From: Oscillatoriaceae cyanobacterium Prado104
GTDB lineage: Bacteria; Cyanobacteriota; Cyanobacteriia; Cyanobacteriales; Microcoleaceae
Direction of reading: 5' to 3'
Assembly (NCBI GenBank): GCA_025454405.1
Contig: JALOON010000021.1
Coordinates: 1-64,000 of the forward strand
DNA length: 64,000 nucleotides
The notes below the pieces were generated by a model that saw only the letters and a program-made list of their open reading frames with translations, was not told the DNA's origin and did not search any database. The stretch's first letter is position 1. Each line of letters opens with the position of its first letter. Made by a program: the position numbers and the translations under genes. This document shows positions 45,301 to 54,900 of this stretch, piece by piece.

Positions 45301-45388
45301 GATCGAAGATTCCTATTTGCCAAGTTGCTGAGGCAGTAAATGCAAGGAAGGTTAGGAACAAGCTGTTTGTTTTGTGTGTTAATATCAT
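39335..45388 (-). CDS. Secreted haemagglutinin-CHAT fusion protein 1
   Basis: 2017 aa. A signal peptide (~1-37, cut near TATAQ) is followed by the two-partner-secretion haemagglutinin domain (~38-270; [41 protein letters not shown]). A Gly/Asn/Thr-rich beta-helix reaches ~1080. Next comes a Pro/Thr/Ser-rich linker (~1085-1330) built of octads like SETATSAP, then a Pro-rich region, and a C-terminal CHAT caspase-like domain with His1857 (HLATHAS) and Cys1903 (LSACETALGD). Expected to cross the outer membrane through a TpsB pore that is not in the window. A paralogue lies at 51926-58735. The substrate is unknown; the CHAT dyad looks intact. Confidence 0.92.
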   Translation of the reverse strand: MILTHKTNSLFLTFLAFTASATWQIGIFDRSQTATAQIIEAVPNDTNTTIAPNGSQFDIIGGRTSGANLFHSFQQFNLTQGQIANFILLGQNPNIRNILGRVVGGVPSEINGTISIDRPANLYLMNPAGIIFGPNARLDVTRSFTATTATGIGFNNGWFNAVGTNNYAQLIGTPNAFAFTNQQPGAIINLGNLAVRNGHNLTLLGGTILSTGQLSAPGGNLTVSAVPGERLVRISQPGNLLSVEILPPSAAGNLPQNGILPVSLPQLLTGAGFAESATGVKVNSQGQVELTGSGLQVKNGDVVLGEYLGVSIKVDTTSGTGSIIFTGDITITNPDTNKAGAPVGTDESILGNSRSVILRSGGNIHAGNIDTYYSQPITVGPVILQAAGNIQTGTIRTNGFNNDGGDISLTAGGNIVTGGLTTLIPTAIGNGGDITVNAGGSFTLTGNLATFSAVNKSGDITIKAQDDINLNCGGGAGCIMTFAGGTPGLTPQGHSGSVTIISEQRAINIRGYEDSIQAHGSSNNSGAIRLQARNDIIVGGKLATENTGSSTSGAASIDVTSINGNINIRDLDTTSKNGTSGGNITLSARGNITTGNVSAPGKEQGGNISFSNTNGNITTGQLITSYDGSDPNLTTNRGGTVNLNAVGNITTTNIRTSGVIEGASISLQATGSIDTTGGIINAIGGNSGGNISLDAGTNINTAGIGSALLLSGFNANSGNLSIKSGANINTTAGPLITAAGNGRGGNITVEAKGTVATSNLHAQTFSSNAAVTGGNIDIQASSITAQGKVETNRNNITFGAPVTLANDLSAIISGTGDLTFNSTVDGAYNFTVKPDAGIVRFGGPIGNQIPLNSISIQDNIPQSATPINIVTTNNITAQDITSPSGISLYSENGEIVTGILDSTSPDRAGNIVVNAGGNIAVDRINAQSLGNGQGGNVEIWTDKFFRATSSFLDRNNVNASISTAGGAADNGGTIFLRHGGNGLTPFIVGDPTVNGTAGEITRGNSTAQSTILSGNSFLYTRKQDADRIEIRSIPEPQTSPAPTPANSPTPTPSETSTPTPSETPTPAPANSPTPTPSETATPTPSEIATPTPSETVTSAPSETVTARPDPAASAPPETATSAPSETATSAPSETATSAPSETANPAPSETATSAPPETATSAPPETATSAPSETATSAPPETANSAPSETVNPAQSETANSAPSETVNPAPAGISPPESVTVQSPPPAETESPAPPPNPPSNSPDSIAPAPIPTNSDTEAPTSAPPTDIPGETAPRPIPVLESESSFPPGFPFDRIQLPQTTSVTLTRPTQPPAATTPGADARLRPGPNIPPSSGIPTDSAPPSPIAPPPQNAPNPAPAAVPAPETAPVVPISIAPASAIGPSGAGTGAPPLQIAPAPTVSTNPQQDLALLIGGSLGAQTTLDRDPQTGDLTIKWQTPQGLTIQQTVPAAPPNLTFIPASENPPENPPSLGAYTQQKPDGWIMLSPASSAPVAVGSELPKSEPNWWERVAQLAESQTVTVPVNPTPLPTPAPSPNPEPKPSPSTTPAPTPAPTPAPNSRAESANLPDIPNLIPLEITRSTVEQTLAQNNAEDAIAQIDRLFEQDYENNFGENLTDKKVSGEYLRQTLKNIEAETGKKAVIVYALPGLHSTSLVLVVPEGPPVIKTIYVEQQNLMETVKIFQDYVSKKPNSLRGDKRYLPSAQQLYNWLIAPIGNHLEALNIDTLIFAFGSGLRQLPLAALHDGKQFLVEKYSLGTLPSVSLTDTNYQSLRDSRVLAMGASIFPHTDKRELPAVPIELSAIVGARNPILATKDEISPNNNPQVPLWQGRSFLNEEFTLENLIKQREQGGFKIIHLATHASFPQLENGRKEAEIDFWNRSLSLDEFRQAKWYDRSGVELLVLSACETALGDSQAEMGFAGLAVRGGVKSVVASLWKVDDAGTLGLMTEFYRYLRSEPIKAEALRKAQLEMLRQQLVIANNQLRGNRGAIDLPESPQIPANLDLSHPHYWAGFTLIGSPW
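41742..42262. repeat. 24-bp coding repeat array in CHAT gene 1
   Basis: About 20 near-identical 24-bp units, each coding for an octad like PSETATSA on the minus strand. The opposite strand stays open as well (Leu/Ala/Gln-rich frame), as expected from the skewed repeat, and is not a gene. Confidence 0.85.
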
Positions 45389-45445
45389 GGTTTTTTAGTA
45401 GATGCTATTCTGACGATCGATCCAGCGACAATACACAAAAACGCA

Positions 45446-46865
45446 ATCCTGTAGGGGCGGGTTCGCCGACATATTTGACACCAAATGACAAATCTCAAAA
45501 ACCCGCCCTCACCCACGAAAAAATTAAAAATTAATTAATTTAACGGCGCGATCGAGCGTTATTTGAGGTCGATCTGTTGGGTTGGGGCGGGTTTATTAAT
45601 ATTGTCTATCTGTGACACAAATTGTCGCGAACCCGCCCCTACGATATCTGGTGTCACAATGATAAATACATCCGCAATACATGGTTTTTTATTGAATTCA
45701 ACCGGGCGATCGACCTATTTTTGAGATAATTCATTACATCATATCACCATCCTGTAGGGGCGGGTTCGCCGACATATTTGACACCAAATGATAAATCTTA
45801 AAAACCCGCCCCCACCCCACGAAAAGATTAAAAATTCATTAAATCTAAACGTGCGATCGAGCGTTATTTGGGTTAGCTGGTTGGGTTGGGGCGGGTTCGC
45901 CGAAATATCTGACACCAAACGATAAATCTTAAAAACCCGCCCCCACCACTAAAAGATTAACAATTCATTGCATTTAACCTGGCGATCGAGCGTTATTTGA
46001 GGTCGATATGTTGGGTTGGGGCGGGTTTATTAATATTGTCTATCTGTGACACAAATTGTCGCGAACCCGCCCCTACGGAATTTGGATTTTATAGCAATAA
46101 ATTCATTGGCAATACATGATTCTTCAGTTAATTTAACCGGGCGATCGAGCTATTTTTCAGATAATTCATTACATCATATCACCATCCTGTAGGGGCGGGT
46201 TTGCCGACATATTTGACACCCAACGACAAATCTCAAAAACCCGCCCCCACCCCACGAAAAAATTAACAATTCATTAAATTTAAACGTGCGATCGAGCGTT
46301 ATTTGAGGTCGATCTGTTGGGTTAGGGCGGGTTTATTTTGATTGTCGATCGGTGACAGAAACTGTCGCGAACCCGCCCCTACGAAATTGGGATTTTATAG
46401 CAATAAATTCATTGGCAATACATGATTATTCATTGAATTTAACCGGGCGATCGAGCTATTTTTGAGCTGATTCATTACATCATATCACCATCCTGTAGGG
46501 GCGGGTTCGCCGAAATATCTGACACCAAACGATAAATCTCAAAAACCCGCCCCCACCCACGAAAAGATTAATAATTCATTACATTTAACCTGGCGATCGA
46601 GCGTTATTTGAGGTCGATCTGTTGGGTTGGGGCGGGTTTATTAATATTGTCGATCGGTGACACAAATTGTCGCGAACCCGCCCCTACGGAATTTGGATTT
46701 TATAGCAATAAATTCATCGGCAATACATGATTATTCAGTGAATTTAATCGGGCGATCGACCTATTTTTGAAATGATTCATTACATAATATCACCATCCTG
46801 TAGGGGCGGGTTCGCCGAAATATTTGATACCAAACGATAAATCTCAAAAACCCGCCCCCGCCCCG
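45446..46865. repeat. Tandem array of the ~305-bp two-hairpin repeat
   Basis: About four and a half copies of a 304-307 bp unit. CATCCTGTAGGGGCGGGTT-type starts recur at about 45450, 45757, 46190, 46497 and 46798, with an extra half unit near 45890. Each unit contains hairpin A, hairpin B and a HIP1-like CGATCGAGC. It fills the 45389-47015 gap upstream of CHAT gene 1 and upstream of leuS. The numerous small open frames in it are artefacts. Confidence 0.9.
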
Positions 46866-47015
46866 CTGGCAACTTACCAGCAGGCATACTACAATATATA
46901 ATACACGTATTTGAGCAAAATCCTTGGGGTTGAGGAAAATCTCGATCGCAGCCCCTCGATCGTGCAAGAATATGAAAACCAACACGATAGTTAAATAACG
47001 CACGGAGCAATTGCA

Positions 47016-49574
47016 GTGGACTCCAAATACAACCCCGCATCCATAGAAGAAAAATGGCAGCAAGCATGGGCCGAACAAAACTTAGACTTGATGCCGGAAG
47101 ATACCCAAAAACCGAAATTTTACGCCTTATCCATGTTTCCCTATCCGTCGGGAAACCTCCACATGGGCCACGTCCGCAATTACACAATTATTGATGTAAT
47201 TGCCAGAATCAAGCGAATGCAAGGCTACCGCGTGCTCAATCCGATGGGATGGGACGCTTTTGGTTTGCCCGCAGAAAATGCCGCGATCGAACGTGGAGTC
47301 CCCCCGGCTAAATGGACTTATGAAAATATCGCCCAAATGAAAGGCTTGTTTCAGCGTCTGGGCATTTCTTTCGACTGGACAAAAGAAGTAACAACCTGTT
47401 CTCCCGATTATTATCGGTGGACGCAGTGGATTTTTTTGCAATTCTTAGAAGCTGGGTTAGCTTATCAAAAAGAAGCTGCTGTTAATTGGGACCCGATCGA
47501 CCAAACAGTTTTAGCAAACGAACAAGTAGATAATGAAGGGCGATCGTGGCGTTCTGGTGCTAAAGTGGAACGCAAATTATTGAGGCAGTGGTTCCTCAAA
47601 ATTACTGACTATGCCGAACAGTTATTAAATGACTTAGATAAATTGCCGGATTGGCCGGAACGAGTCAAATTAATGCAAGCTAACTGGATCGGTCGATCGG
47701 TAGGCGCTTATTTGGAATTTCCCATTGTGGGAATGGAGGAAAAAATCGGCGTTTTTACCACCCGTCCCGATACGGTTTTCGGTGTCAGTTACGTTGTGTT
47801 AGCGCCGGAACACCCGCTAACTCAAAAAGTGACAACAGCAGATAGAAAAGATGCTGTAGAAACATTCATCAAAGAAGTCGCGCAACAAAGCGAGATCGAT
47901 CGAACTGCGGAAGATAAACCAAAGCGCGGCATTCCCACAGGCGGCACGGCAATCAATCCTTTCAACGGCGCAGAAATTCCCATTTGGATTGCCGATTACG
48001 TACTGTACGAATACGGCACCGGCGCAGTCATGGGAGTACCCGCCCACGACACGCGAGATTTCCAATTTGCCCAGCAATATCAACTGCCAATAAAAGTAGT
48101 AATTGTGGCAGATGATGAAGTGCCGCTGACTGCTGCTTACACCGAACCGGGAATCATGATTAATTCCGAAAGCTTCAACGGCATGGATTCAATTAAAGGC
48201 AAAGAAGCCGTAATTAAATTTGCCGAAAATGCTGGTTGTGGCAAAGCGCGAGTGCAATATCGGTTGAGAGATTGGTTGATTTCCAGACAGCGTTATTGGG
48301 GCGCGCCGATTCCGGTAGTTCACTGTCCCAACTGCGGAATTGTCCCGGTTCCCGAATCGGAATTACCCGTATTGTTGCCGGAAAATGTCGAATTTACTGG
48401 CAAAGGTTCGCCCTTGGCAAAGTTGGCAGAATGGGTAAACGTTCCTTGTCCGAGTTGCGGAACTCCGGCGCAGCGGGAAACAGATACGATGGATACTTTT
48501 ATCGATTCATCGTGGTATTTCTTGCGCTATCCCGATGCGAGAAATGAAGCGGAAGTTTTCGACAAAACGAAGACTAACGATTGGATGCCTGTAGACCAAT
48601 ATGTCGGCGGCATCGAACACGCAATTTTGCATTTATTGTATTCGCGATTCTTTACCAAAGTTTTGCGCGATCGGGGTTTGTTAGATTGCGACGAACCGTT
48701 TCAACGCTTGTTAACTCAAGGCATGGTACAGGGAATGACTTACAAAAATCCCGTTACTGGCAAATACATTCCCTCCGAAAAAGTTGACCCGGAAAATCTC
48801 AAAGATCCAGAAACGGGCGAACCTTTAGAAGTCTTCTACGAGAAGATGTCTAAATCAAAATACAACGGCGTTGACCCCGTAAAAGTCATGGCAAAATACG
48901 GGGTCGATACGGCGCGGATGTTTATTTTATTTAAAGCGCCGCCCGAGAAAGATTTGGAGTGGGACGATGCCGATGTAGAAGGGCAATTTCGCTTTTTAAA
49001 TCGCGTTTGGCGCTTGGTAACGGAGTTTGCAGCATCCCCCCCAGCCACCCCCGGTCAAGGCGGTGAGAATGCGGAATTAAGCAAGCCTGAGAAGGATTTG
49101 CGGCGGGCAATTCACACGGCAATTAAGGAAGTCAGAGAAGATTTGGAGGGCGAGTATCAGTTCAATACTGCGGTTTCTGAGTTGATGAAATTGAGCAATG
49201 CTTTAGCGGATGCTAAGTGCAAAGATTCGCCAATTTATGCGGAAGGAATTAACACTTTGATTTTGCTGTTAGCGCCGTTTGCGCCGCACATTGCTGACGA
49301 GTTGTGGCGCGGAATAGGCAACAGCGAATCGGTACACAAATCGAGTTGGCCGAGTGTCGATCCGTCGGCATTAATTACCGATGAAATTACGCTGGTAATT
49401 CAGGTAATGGGCAAGACTCGCGGTGCAATTCAAGTGCCTTCTGGTGCGGACAAAGCTGCTTTAGAAAAGTACGCTCGCGAGTCGGAGATTGGCAAGCGCC
49501 ACATTGAAGGTAAGGAGGTGAAAAAGGTAATTGTGGTGCCTGGAAAGTTGGTGAATTTTGTAGTAGCTGGTTAA
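47016..49574 (+). CDS. leuS: Leucyl-tRNA synthetase
   Basis: 852 aa, the usual bacterial length, with a GTG start (VDSKYNPA read as Met) behind GGAG. Class I signatures: HMGH (49-52) in the HIGH position and KMSKS (610-614). The editing (CP1) domain spans ~220-420 ([37 protein letters not shown]). A zinc-finger-like pair, CPNCG and CPSCG, is present (~440-490). The C-terminal anticodon-binding domain ends at [15 protein letters not shown]. Essential housekeeping gene. It lies immediately after a repeat array, so its promoter must sit in or just after the last unit. Confidence 0.98.
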   Translation: MDSKYNPASIEEKWQQAWAEQNLDLMPEDTQKPKFYALSMFPYPSGNLHMGHVRNYTIIDVIARIKRMQGYRVLNPMGWDAFGLPAENAAIERGVPPAKWTYENIAQMKGLFQRLGISFDWTKEVTTCSPDYYRWTQWIFLQFLEAGLAYQKEAAVNWDPIDQTVLANEQVDNEGRSWRSGAKVERKLLRQWFLKITDYAEQLLNDLDKLPDWPERVKLMQANWIGRSVGAYLEFPIVGMEEKIGVFTTRPDTVFGVSYVVLAPEHPLTQKVTTADRKDAVETFIKEVAQQSEIDRTAEDKPKRGIPTGGTAINPFNGAEIPIWIADYVLYEYGTGAVMGVPAHDTRDFQFAQQYQLPIKVVIVADDEVPLTAAYTEPGIMINSESFNGMDSIKGKEAVIKFAENAGCGKARVQYRLRDWLISRQRYWGAPIPVVHCPNCGIVPVPESELPVLLPENVEFTGKGSPLAKLAEWVNVPCPSCGTPAQRETDTMDTFIDSSWYFLRYPDARNEAEVFDKTKTNDWMPVDQYVGGIEHAILHLLYSRFFTKVLRDRGLLDCDEPFQRLLTQGMVQGMTYKNPVTGKYIPSEKVDPENLKDPETGEPLEVFYEKMSKSKYNGVDPVKVMAKYGVDTARMFILFKAPPEKDLEWDDADVEGQFRFLNRVWRLVTEFAASPPATPGQGGENAELSKPEKDLRRAIHTAIKEVREDLEGEYQFNTAVSELMKLSNALADAKCKDSPIYAEGINTLILLLAPFAPHIADELWRGIGNSESVHKSSWPSVDPSALITDEITLVIQVMGKTRGAIQVPSGADKAALEKYARESEIGKRHIEGKEVKKVIVVPGKLVNFVVAG

Positions 49575-49783
49575 AGGGCGATCGCGATGCAATCCGATAC
49601 CGAGTCCGGGGCGCAACCCCCTTGATAATTCTGTATGGTGCGGATGTATAGATTTTAGATTTGCAATTTTTAATGCGCGATCGGTCTATCTAAAATTGCC
49701 TGACGCAACCTACAACTATCAAGGGGATGATTGACCCGGATTTGGTATGAAATAAGTTTGCTTTTGTCATTGAACGGATTATT

Positions 49784-49890
49784 TATATAGCAATCCTTAC
49801 AGGAGTCGTAAAGTTTTTGACCCCACCCAAACCCTCCTCTTAATAAGGGGAGGGAGTAAGAAATTTACAAATGATTTACGATCGCTATAT
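49784..49890. repeat. Degenerate member of the HIP1-ended palindromic repeat
   Basis: TATATAGCAATCC at the left and AAATGATTTACGATCGCTATAT at the right reproduce the ends of the elements at 1629 and 4101. The centre is different (ACCCCACCCAAACCCTCC). The remainder of the 49575-49989 gap shows nothing else. Confidence 0.6.
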
Positions 49891-49989
49891 CTGCTATTTA
49901 TAAGAAAGTGAATTTTGAGGAAATTGAGGAAGAAGATTGTCAAAATGAGCGGGTGTAAGGTCGATCTCGTGTTTGTTCAAGCATTTTTT

Positions 49990-50256
49990 TTAATACAAAC
50001 TCTTCTCTTGAATTTCTGTTGCTCTATATGGAGAATCCCCCCAAAATTCAGGTAGCGGTGTCGCCCAGGAAATCGGCACAGAAATTACATCTAAAGTTTC
50101 ACCATTTTTAAATATTTCTAAAGTATATCCAGATTCTGGCTGTTTTTTGGTGGGAGGGAGATAGTCTAAAACCACTCCCTTGTCTCCTTTTTTTACAGGA
50201 CTATTAGGAACATCTTGTTTGAGTTTTACCCACTGAAATAAGATTGCTGTTGTCAT
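49990..50256 (-). CDS. DUF4926 domain protein
   Basis: 88 aa. The FQWVKLKQDVPNSPVKKGDKGVVLDYL block is the DUF4926 signature, a small SH3-like beta barrel. It lies 3 bp downstream of a DUF6883 gene on the same strand, a pairing that also occurs elsewhere in cyanobacteria (recalled, not checked). The size and coupling resemble a toxin-antitoxin or immunity pair, but no toxin motif is visible. Confidence 0.85.
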   Translation of the reverse strand: MTTAILFQWVKLKQDVPNSPVKKGDKGVVLDYLPPTKKQPESGYTLEIFKNGETLDVISVPISWATPLPEFWGDSPYRATEIQEKSLY

Positions 50257-50259
50257 TGT

Positions 50260-50595
50260 TTAGTTCTCCGATGATTTGTCAGGATAAAGGGTAATAAATT
50301 TAACTGTATCGGATTCTTCGTCTTGTTGCCAGATAGTGATTACCTTAACTAATCGACCGTTAGGGCCATACCATTGACTTTTGACTTTAAAGCGAGTCCC
50401 CCAATCTGTAGGTGTCACTTCTGCAACTTCAGCAACCCCTACAGCTTCCATTATATCGTTTTTGAGAATTTGCCAATTTTCTTGGCTGTAACCTGCTAGA
50501 GCTAAATACTCGGATTTATCGTCTTTAGGTTGGTAAACAAGTAAGTAATTTGTTATCTTTTGGTCTTGAATGACTAAGTTTGAGGGTATTCTCAT
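50260..50595 (-). CDS. DUF6883 domain protein
   Basis: 111 aa from ATG 50595 (MRIPSNLVIQDQKITNYLL). The family normally begins near the IP residues, and the upstream ATG at 50625 lies before a CTCGATCGAG palindrome, so I prefer the shorter start; the longer form has 121 aa. Blocks: WQILKNDIMEAVGVAEV, GTRFKVKSQWYGPNGRLVKVITIW, TVKFITLYP. First gene of the pair with the DUF4926 gene, separated by 3 bp. Related domains occur at the C-termini of polymorphic toxins, but activity here is speculative. Confidence 0.82.
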   Translation of the reverse strand: MRIPSNLVIQDQKITNYLLVYQPKDDKSEYLALAGYSQENWQILKNDIMEAVGVAEVAEVTPTDWGTRFKVKSQWYGPNGRLVKVITIWQQDEESDTVKFITLYPDKSSEN

Positions 50596-50791
50596 TAATT
50601 GCGCCCTAATCCCTCGATCGAGCATATCATTGATGGGGCGGGCGATCGTGCTTGATTTGAAAAGGGCGATCGCAATCTCAAATTTAAAATTACTAGATTC
50701 CGTAGAAATTACTGGAAATTGGGTTATGATTTAAGTGAGCGATCGCCCTCAAAAAAGTATTTTTTCGAGTTGATTGTAGGAGAATATACAG

Positions 50792-51409
50792 ATGACAAGC
50801 ACTTTACAAACAACCGAACGACGTTACTTCACAGAAGAGCAATATTTAGCACTGGAAGAAACAGCAGAAGACAAAAGCGAATATCTCAATGGGGAAATTA
50901 TTCGGATGACAGGCGCTTCTACTAATCACAATCAAATTGCCGGCAATTTATATGTTGCTTTGAGTCTTGCTCTCAAAAAGCAGAATTATCGCGTATTTAT
51001 CGGTGACGTGCGTCTGTGGGTAGCAAAAGTGCGGCTGTACACTTATCCCGATGTAATGGTAATTTTTGGAACACCTGAGTATCACAACGATCGTACCGAT
51101 ATGGTTACTAACCCTCAAGTCATTGTGGAAGTTTTATCAAAGTCCACTAAAAATTACGATCGAGGTGACAAGTTTGCCTTTTACAAAACTATTCCTACTT
51201 TTCGAGAATACATTCTAATTGACCAAACAAAAATTCACATCGAACAGTATTCTAAAACCGAGAATAAAAAATGGTTGTATTGCGAGTATGACGAGGAAGA
51301 TCCGGCATTAGTATTTAATTCGTTTCAGGTTGAAGTTACGCTAGCGGATGTTTACGAACAAGTTAATTTTGAAGAAGTTGAGGAAGAAAACGATCGAAAT
51401 GAGGAGTGA
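50792..51409 (+). CDS. Uma2 family (DUF820) putative endonuclease
   Basis: 205 aa, intact. RRYFTEEQYLALEE and KSEYLNGEIIRMTGAS at the start. The PD-(D/E)XK core is YPDVMVIFG, then VIVEVLSKSTKNYDRGDKFAFYKTI, with Asp, Glu and Lys in place. AGGAG lies ~14 nt before the ATG. The acidic tail (EEVEEENDRNEE) is unusual. It belongs to the larger Uma2 subgroup (YLALEE...VEVLS), not to that of the genes at 19691-22854. Confidence 0.9.
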   Translation: MTSTLQTTERRYFTEEQYLALEETAEDKSEYLNGEIIRMTGASTNHNQIAGNLYVALSLALKKQNYRVFIGDVRLWVAKVRLYTYPDVMVIFGTPEYHNDRTDMVTNPQVIVEVLSKSTKNYDRGDKFAFYKTIPTFREYILIDQTKIHIEQYSKTENKKWLYCEYDEEDPALVFNSFQVEVTLADVYEQVNFEEVEEENDRNEE

Positions 51410-51657
51410 AGTCGATCGCGCGAGAGTTTATTCAAGCACTTTGATGGTGGTGGCGATCGATTGGTGTTGACATTGTTTTTTCTCAAAGGGCGATCGACTG
51501 ATGTTATTGTAAGACTATTGATGGGAGCAAGATTTGCTCATCTGCTCCGATCGAAATTTGTATTGCGGGCGACGATCGAACAAACAATCCATTGCATTAT
51601 TTATTTGCGTTCGTATTCTTGGGGATACCTTTCTCGATCGTCGAATATTTTATCACA

Positions 51658-51854
51658 ATCCGGTAGGGGCGGGTTCGCTTCAATATCTGACACCAAACGA
51701 TAAATCTTCTAAACCCGCCCCCACCCGACGACAAGATTAAAATTCGCTGAATTTAATCGCGCGATCGAGCGTTTTTTGGGCTGGTTTGTTGGTGGGGCGG
51801 GTTGATAAATATTGTCGATCGGTGACAGAATCCCTGGCGAACCCGCTCCTACAA
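51658..51854. repeat. Two-hairpin GC-rich repeat unit
   Basis: One full A plus B unit on the 3' side of CHAT gene 2, followed by ATCAACT/GTCAACT heptamers up to the gene's stop. The same order (unit, heptamers, stop) is found at CHAT gene 1. The rest of 51410-51657 holds no recognisable gene. Confidence 0.85.
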
Positions 51855-51925
51855 AATCTGCAATAGATGCGATCGAACGCGCTCTCAAATCAACTATCAA
51901 TTGTCAACTATCAACTATCAACTAT

Positions 51926-54900
51926 TTACCAAGGGCTGCCAATTACTGTAAATCCCGCCCAATAATGCGGGTGAGATAAATCTAAGTTGGCGGGTATTTG
52001 TGGCGATTCTGGCAAATCGATCGCGCCTCCATTCCCCCGCAATTGATTGTTAGCAATTACTAACTGTTTGCGCAGCATTTCTAGTTGGGCTTTTCTGAGG
52101 GCTTCCGCTTTAATTGGTTCCGATCGCAAATAACGGTAAAATTCGGTCATTAACCCCAAAGTTCCAGCATCATCAACTTTCCACAAACTCGCTACAGCCG
52201 ATTTTACGCCGCCGCGCACCGCAAGTCCGGCAAATCCCATTTCTGCCCGACTGTCGCCGATCGCAGTTTCGCAAGCACTCAACACCAATAACTCTACTTG
52301 TGAGCGATCGTACCATTTCGCTAACCTAAATTCATCTAAACTTAAAGAGCGATTCCACAAATCGATTTCTGCTTCTTTGCGTCCGTTTTCTATTTGCGGA
52401 AAACTCGCGTGAGTTGCTAAATGAACTATTTCAAATCCCTGTTGTTCTCGCTGTTGTTTGAGATTTTCTAAAGTGAATTCTTCATTGAGAAAAGAACGAC
52501 CCGGCCACAGCGGTAATTGGGAACGATTGTTAATAGCAATCTCATCTATGGTGGCTAGCATTGGATTTCGCGAACCGGCGATTGTGGATAGTTCGATCGG
52601 CACTGCCGGCAACTCGCGTTTATCAGTGTGGGGAAATATTGAAGCACCCATTGCTAACACTCGGGAGTCGCGCAAACTTTGATAATTCGTGTCAGTCAAG
52701 CTGACGCTGGGAATTGAACCAATGCTGTATTTTTCTATGAGAAATTGCTTGCCGTCGTGCAAAGCAGCGATCGGCAATTGACGCAAACCGCCATCAAATG
52801 AAAAAATCAGAGTATCGATATTTAATGCCACCAAATTGTCGTGAATCGGCGCAATTAACCAGTTATAAAGCTGCTGCGCGCTTGGCAAATACCTCTTGTC
52901 TTCTTGCAAAATATTTGGTTTGTTGGCAACATAATTTTGAAATTGCTTCACATTTTCAGCTAACTTTCCTGGCTCCTCGATGTAGAGGGTTTTAATAACG
53001 GGAGGACCTTCGGGAACTACTAATATTAGCGATATTGAATGAATGCCGGCGATCGCGTAAACAATGACTGCTTTGTTTCCAGTTTCCGCCTCGATATTTT
53101 TCAATGTTTGTCTGATGTATTCTGCCGATACTTTTTTGTCAGTTAAATTTTCGCCGAAGTAGTTTTCGTAGTCTTGTTCAAACAGGCGATCGATCTGACT
53201 GACAGCATCCTCGGCATTGTTTTGTGCGAGAGTTTGTTCGACGGTCGATCGACTGATTTCTAAAGGAATCGCATTCGGAATATCTGGGATATTCGGACTT
53301 TGGGCGATCGCGATCGGTACGGGACTTGGTGCAGGACTCGGTGCGGGATTTGGCGCGGGTGCGGGGGCTGGCGAGGGTGCTGGTGTTGCGGGTGCTGGCG
53401 TTTGTGTAACAGCAGGTGATGGTGTGGGCTGGGGGATTCGGGGAATATTTACCACCAAATTAGAAGGGGTGTCTGGCGAGTTTTGTCCGACACCAACCGG
53501 AGGAACTGGATCGGGAGTTGAAACTATCCAACCGTCGGGTTTTTCTGTAGCAGAAGTGCCGAGTGATGGGGGATTTTCTGGAGGGTTTTCGGAAGCGGGT
53601 ATAAAAGTAAGATTCGGTGGAGGAGCGGGTACTGTTTGTTGAATTTCTATTCCTTGAGGAGTCTGCCATTTAATTGCTAAATCTCCGGTTTGAGGGTTTG
53701 TATTGACGGTAGTTTCAGCACCCAATAAACCGCCAATTAAAAAAGCTAAATCTTGTTGCGGATTTGAGCTGGCTGGTGGCTCGATCGCACTTACAGGCGC
53801 GATCGTACTTGCAGGTGCTGGCTGAATTTGCTCTACAGGGGCGATCGCTGGGGCTTGAACGGTTGCGGGCGCGGGATTTGGTGCGATTTGAGGTGGAGGG
53901 GCGATCGGGCTTGGAGGCGTGTTTGTTGTGGGGATTGCAGAAGCCGGAGGAATGTTCGGGCCGGGCCGGAGTCTTTGACCCGCGCCGGGTGTGGTGGCTC
54001 CTGGGGGCTGTGTGGGGCGCGTGAGAGTGGGTGAGGTGGTTTGAGGCAATCGGATTCCGCCGAAGGGAAAGTCGGGGGGAAAACTGACGCTGGACTCTGA
54101 GCCTGAGGAAGGAATCGGCGTTGGCGTAGTGTCACCGGGTACATCGGGTGGTGCATCCGTTGTTGCTGGAGTTGGAGTGTCTGACGGCGCTGAAGTTGGA
54201 GTGTCTGGCGGCGCTGAAGTTGGAGTGTCTGGCGGCGCTGAAGTTGGAGTGTCTGGCGGCGCTGAAGTTGGAGTATCTGGCGGCACTGGAGTTGGAGTGT
54301 CTGACGGTGTTGAAGTTGGAGTGTCTGACGGCGCTGAAGTAGTTGCAGGTTCTGGGGTAGGTGCGGGCGTTGGAGTTTCTGACGGCGGTGGAGTTGGAGT
54401 TTCTGACGCCGGTGGAGTTGGAGTTTCTGACTGTGCTGGAGTTGGAGTTTCTGACTGTGCTGGAGTTGGAGTTTCTGACGGCGCTGGAGTTGGAGTCTCT
54501 GACGGCGTTGGAGTAGTTGCAGGCTCTGGAGTTGGTGCAGGGGCTGGAGTATTTGCGGGTTCTGGAGTTGGTGCGGGTGCTGGCGTCGGTGCGGACGTAG
54601 GTTCTGGAGTTGGTGCGGGTGCTGGCGTCGGTGCGGGTGTTGGGGCGGGTGTTGGGGCGGGTGTTGGAGTGGGTGCGGGCGTTGGTGTGGGAGCTGGAAC
54701 AGATATAATAGCAATTCGATCGGCATCTTGTTTGTGTGTATAAAGATAGCTATTACCAGACAAAATTGTTGATTGCGCTGTACCATTTCCTCTAGTAATA
54801 ACACCAGCAGTTCCGTTAATTGCTGGATCGCCAACACTAAAAGGCGTCTCTCCATTACCGCCGTGACGTAGAAAAATTGTACCGCCATTATCGCCAGCAC

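Noticed and set aside
45446-47187. Small minus-strand frames such as 46780-47187
   Set aside because: Composed of the GC-rich intergenic repeat and antisense of leuS.
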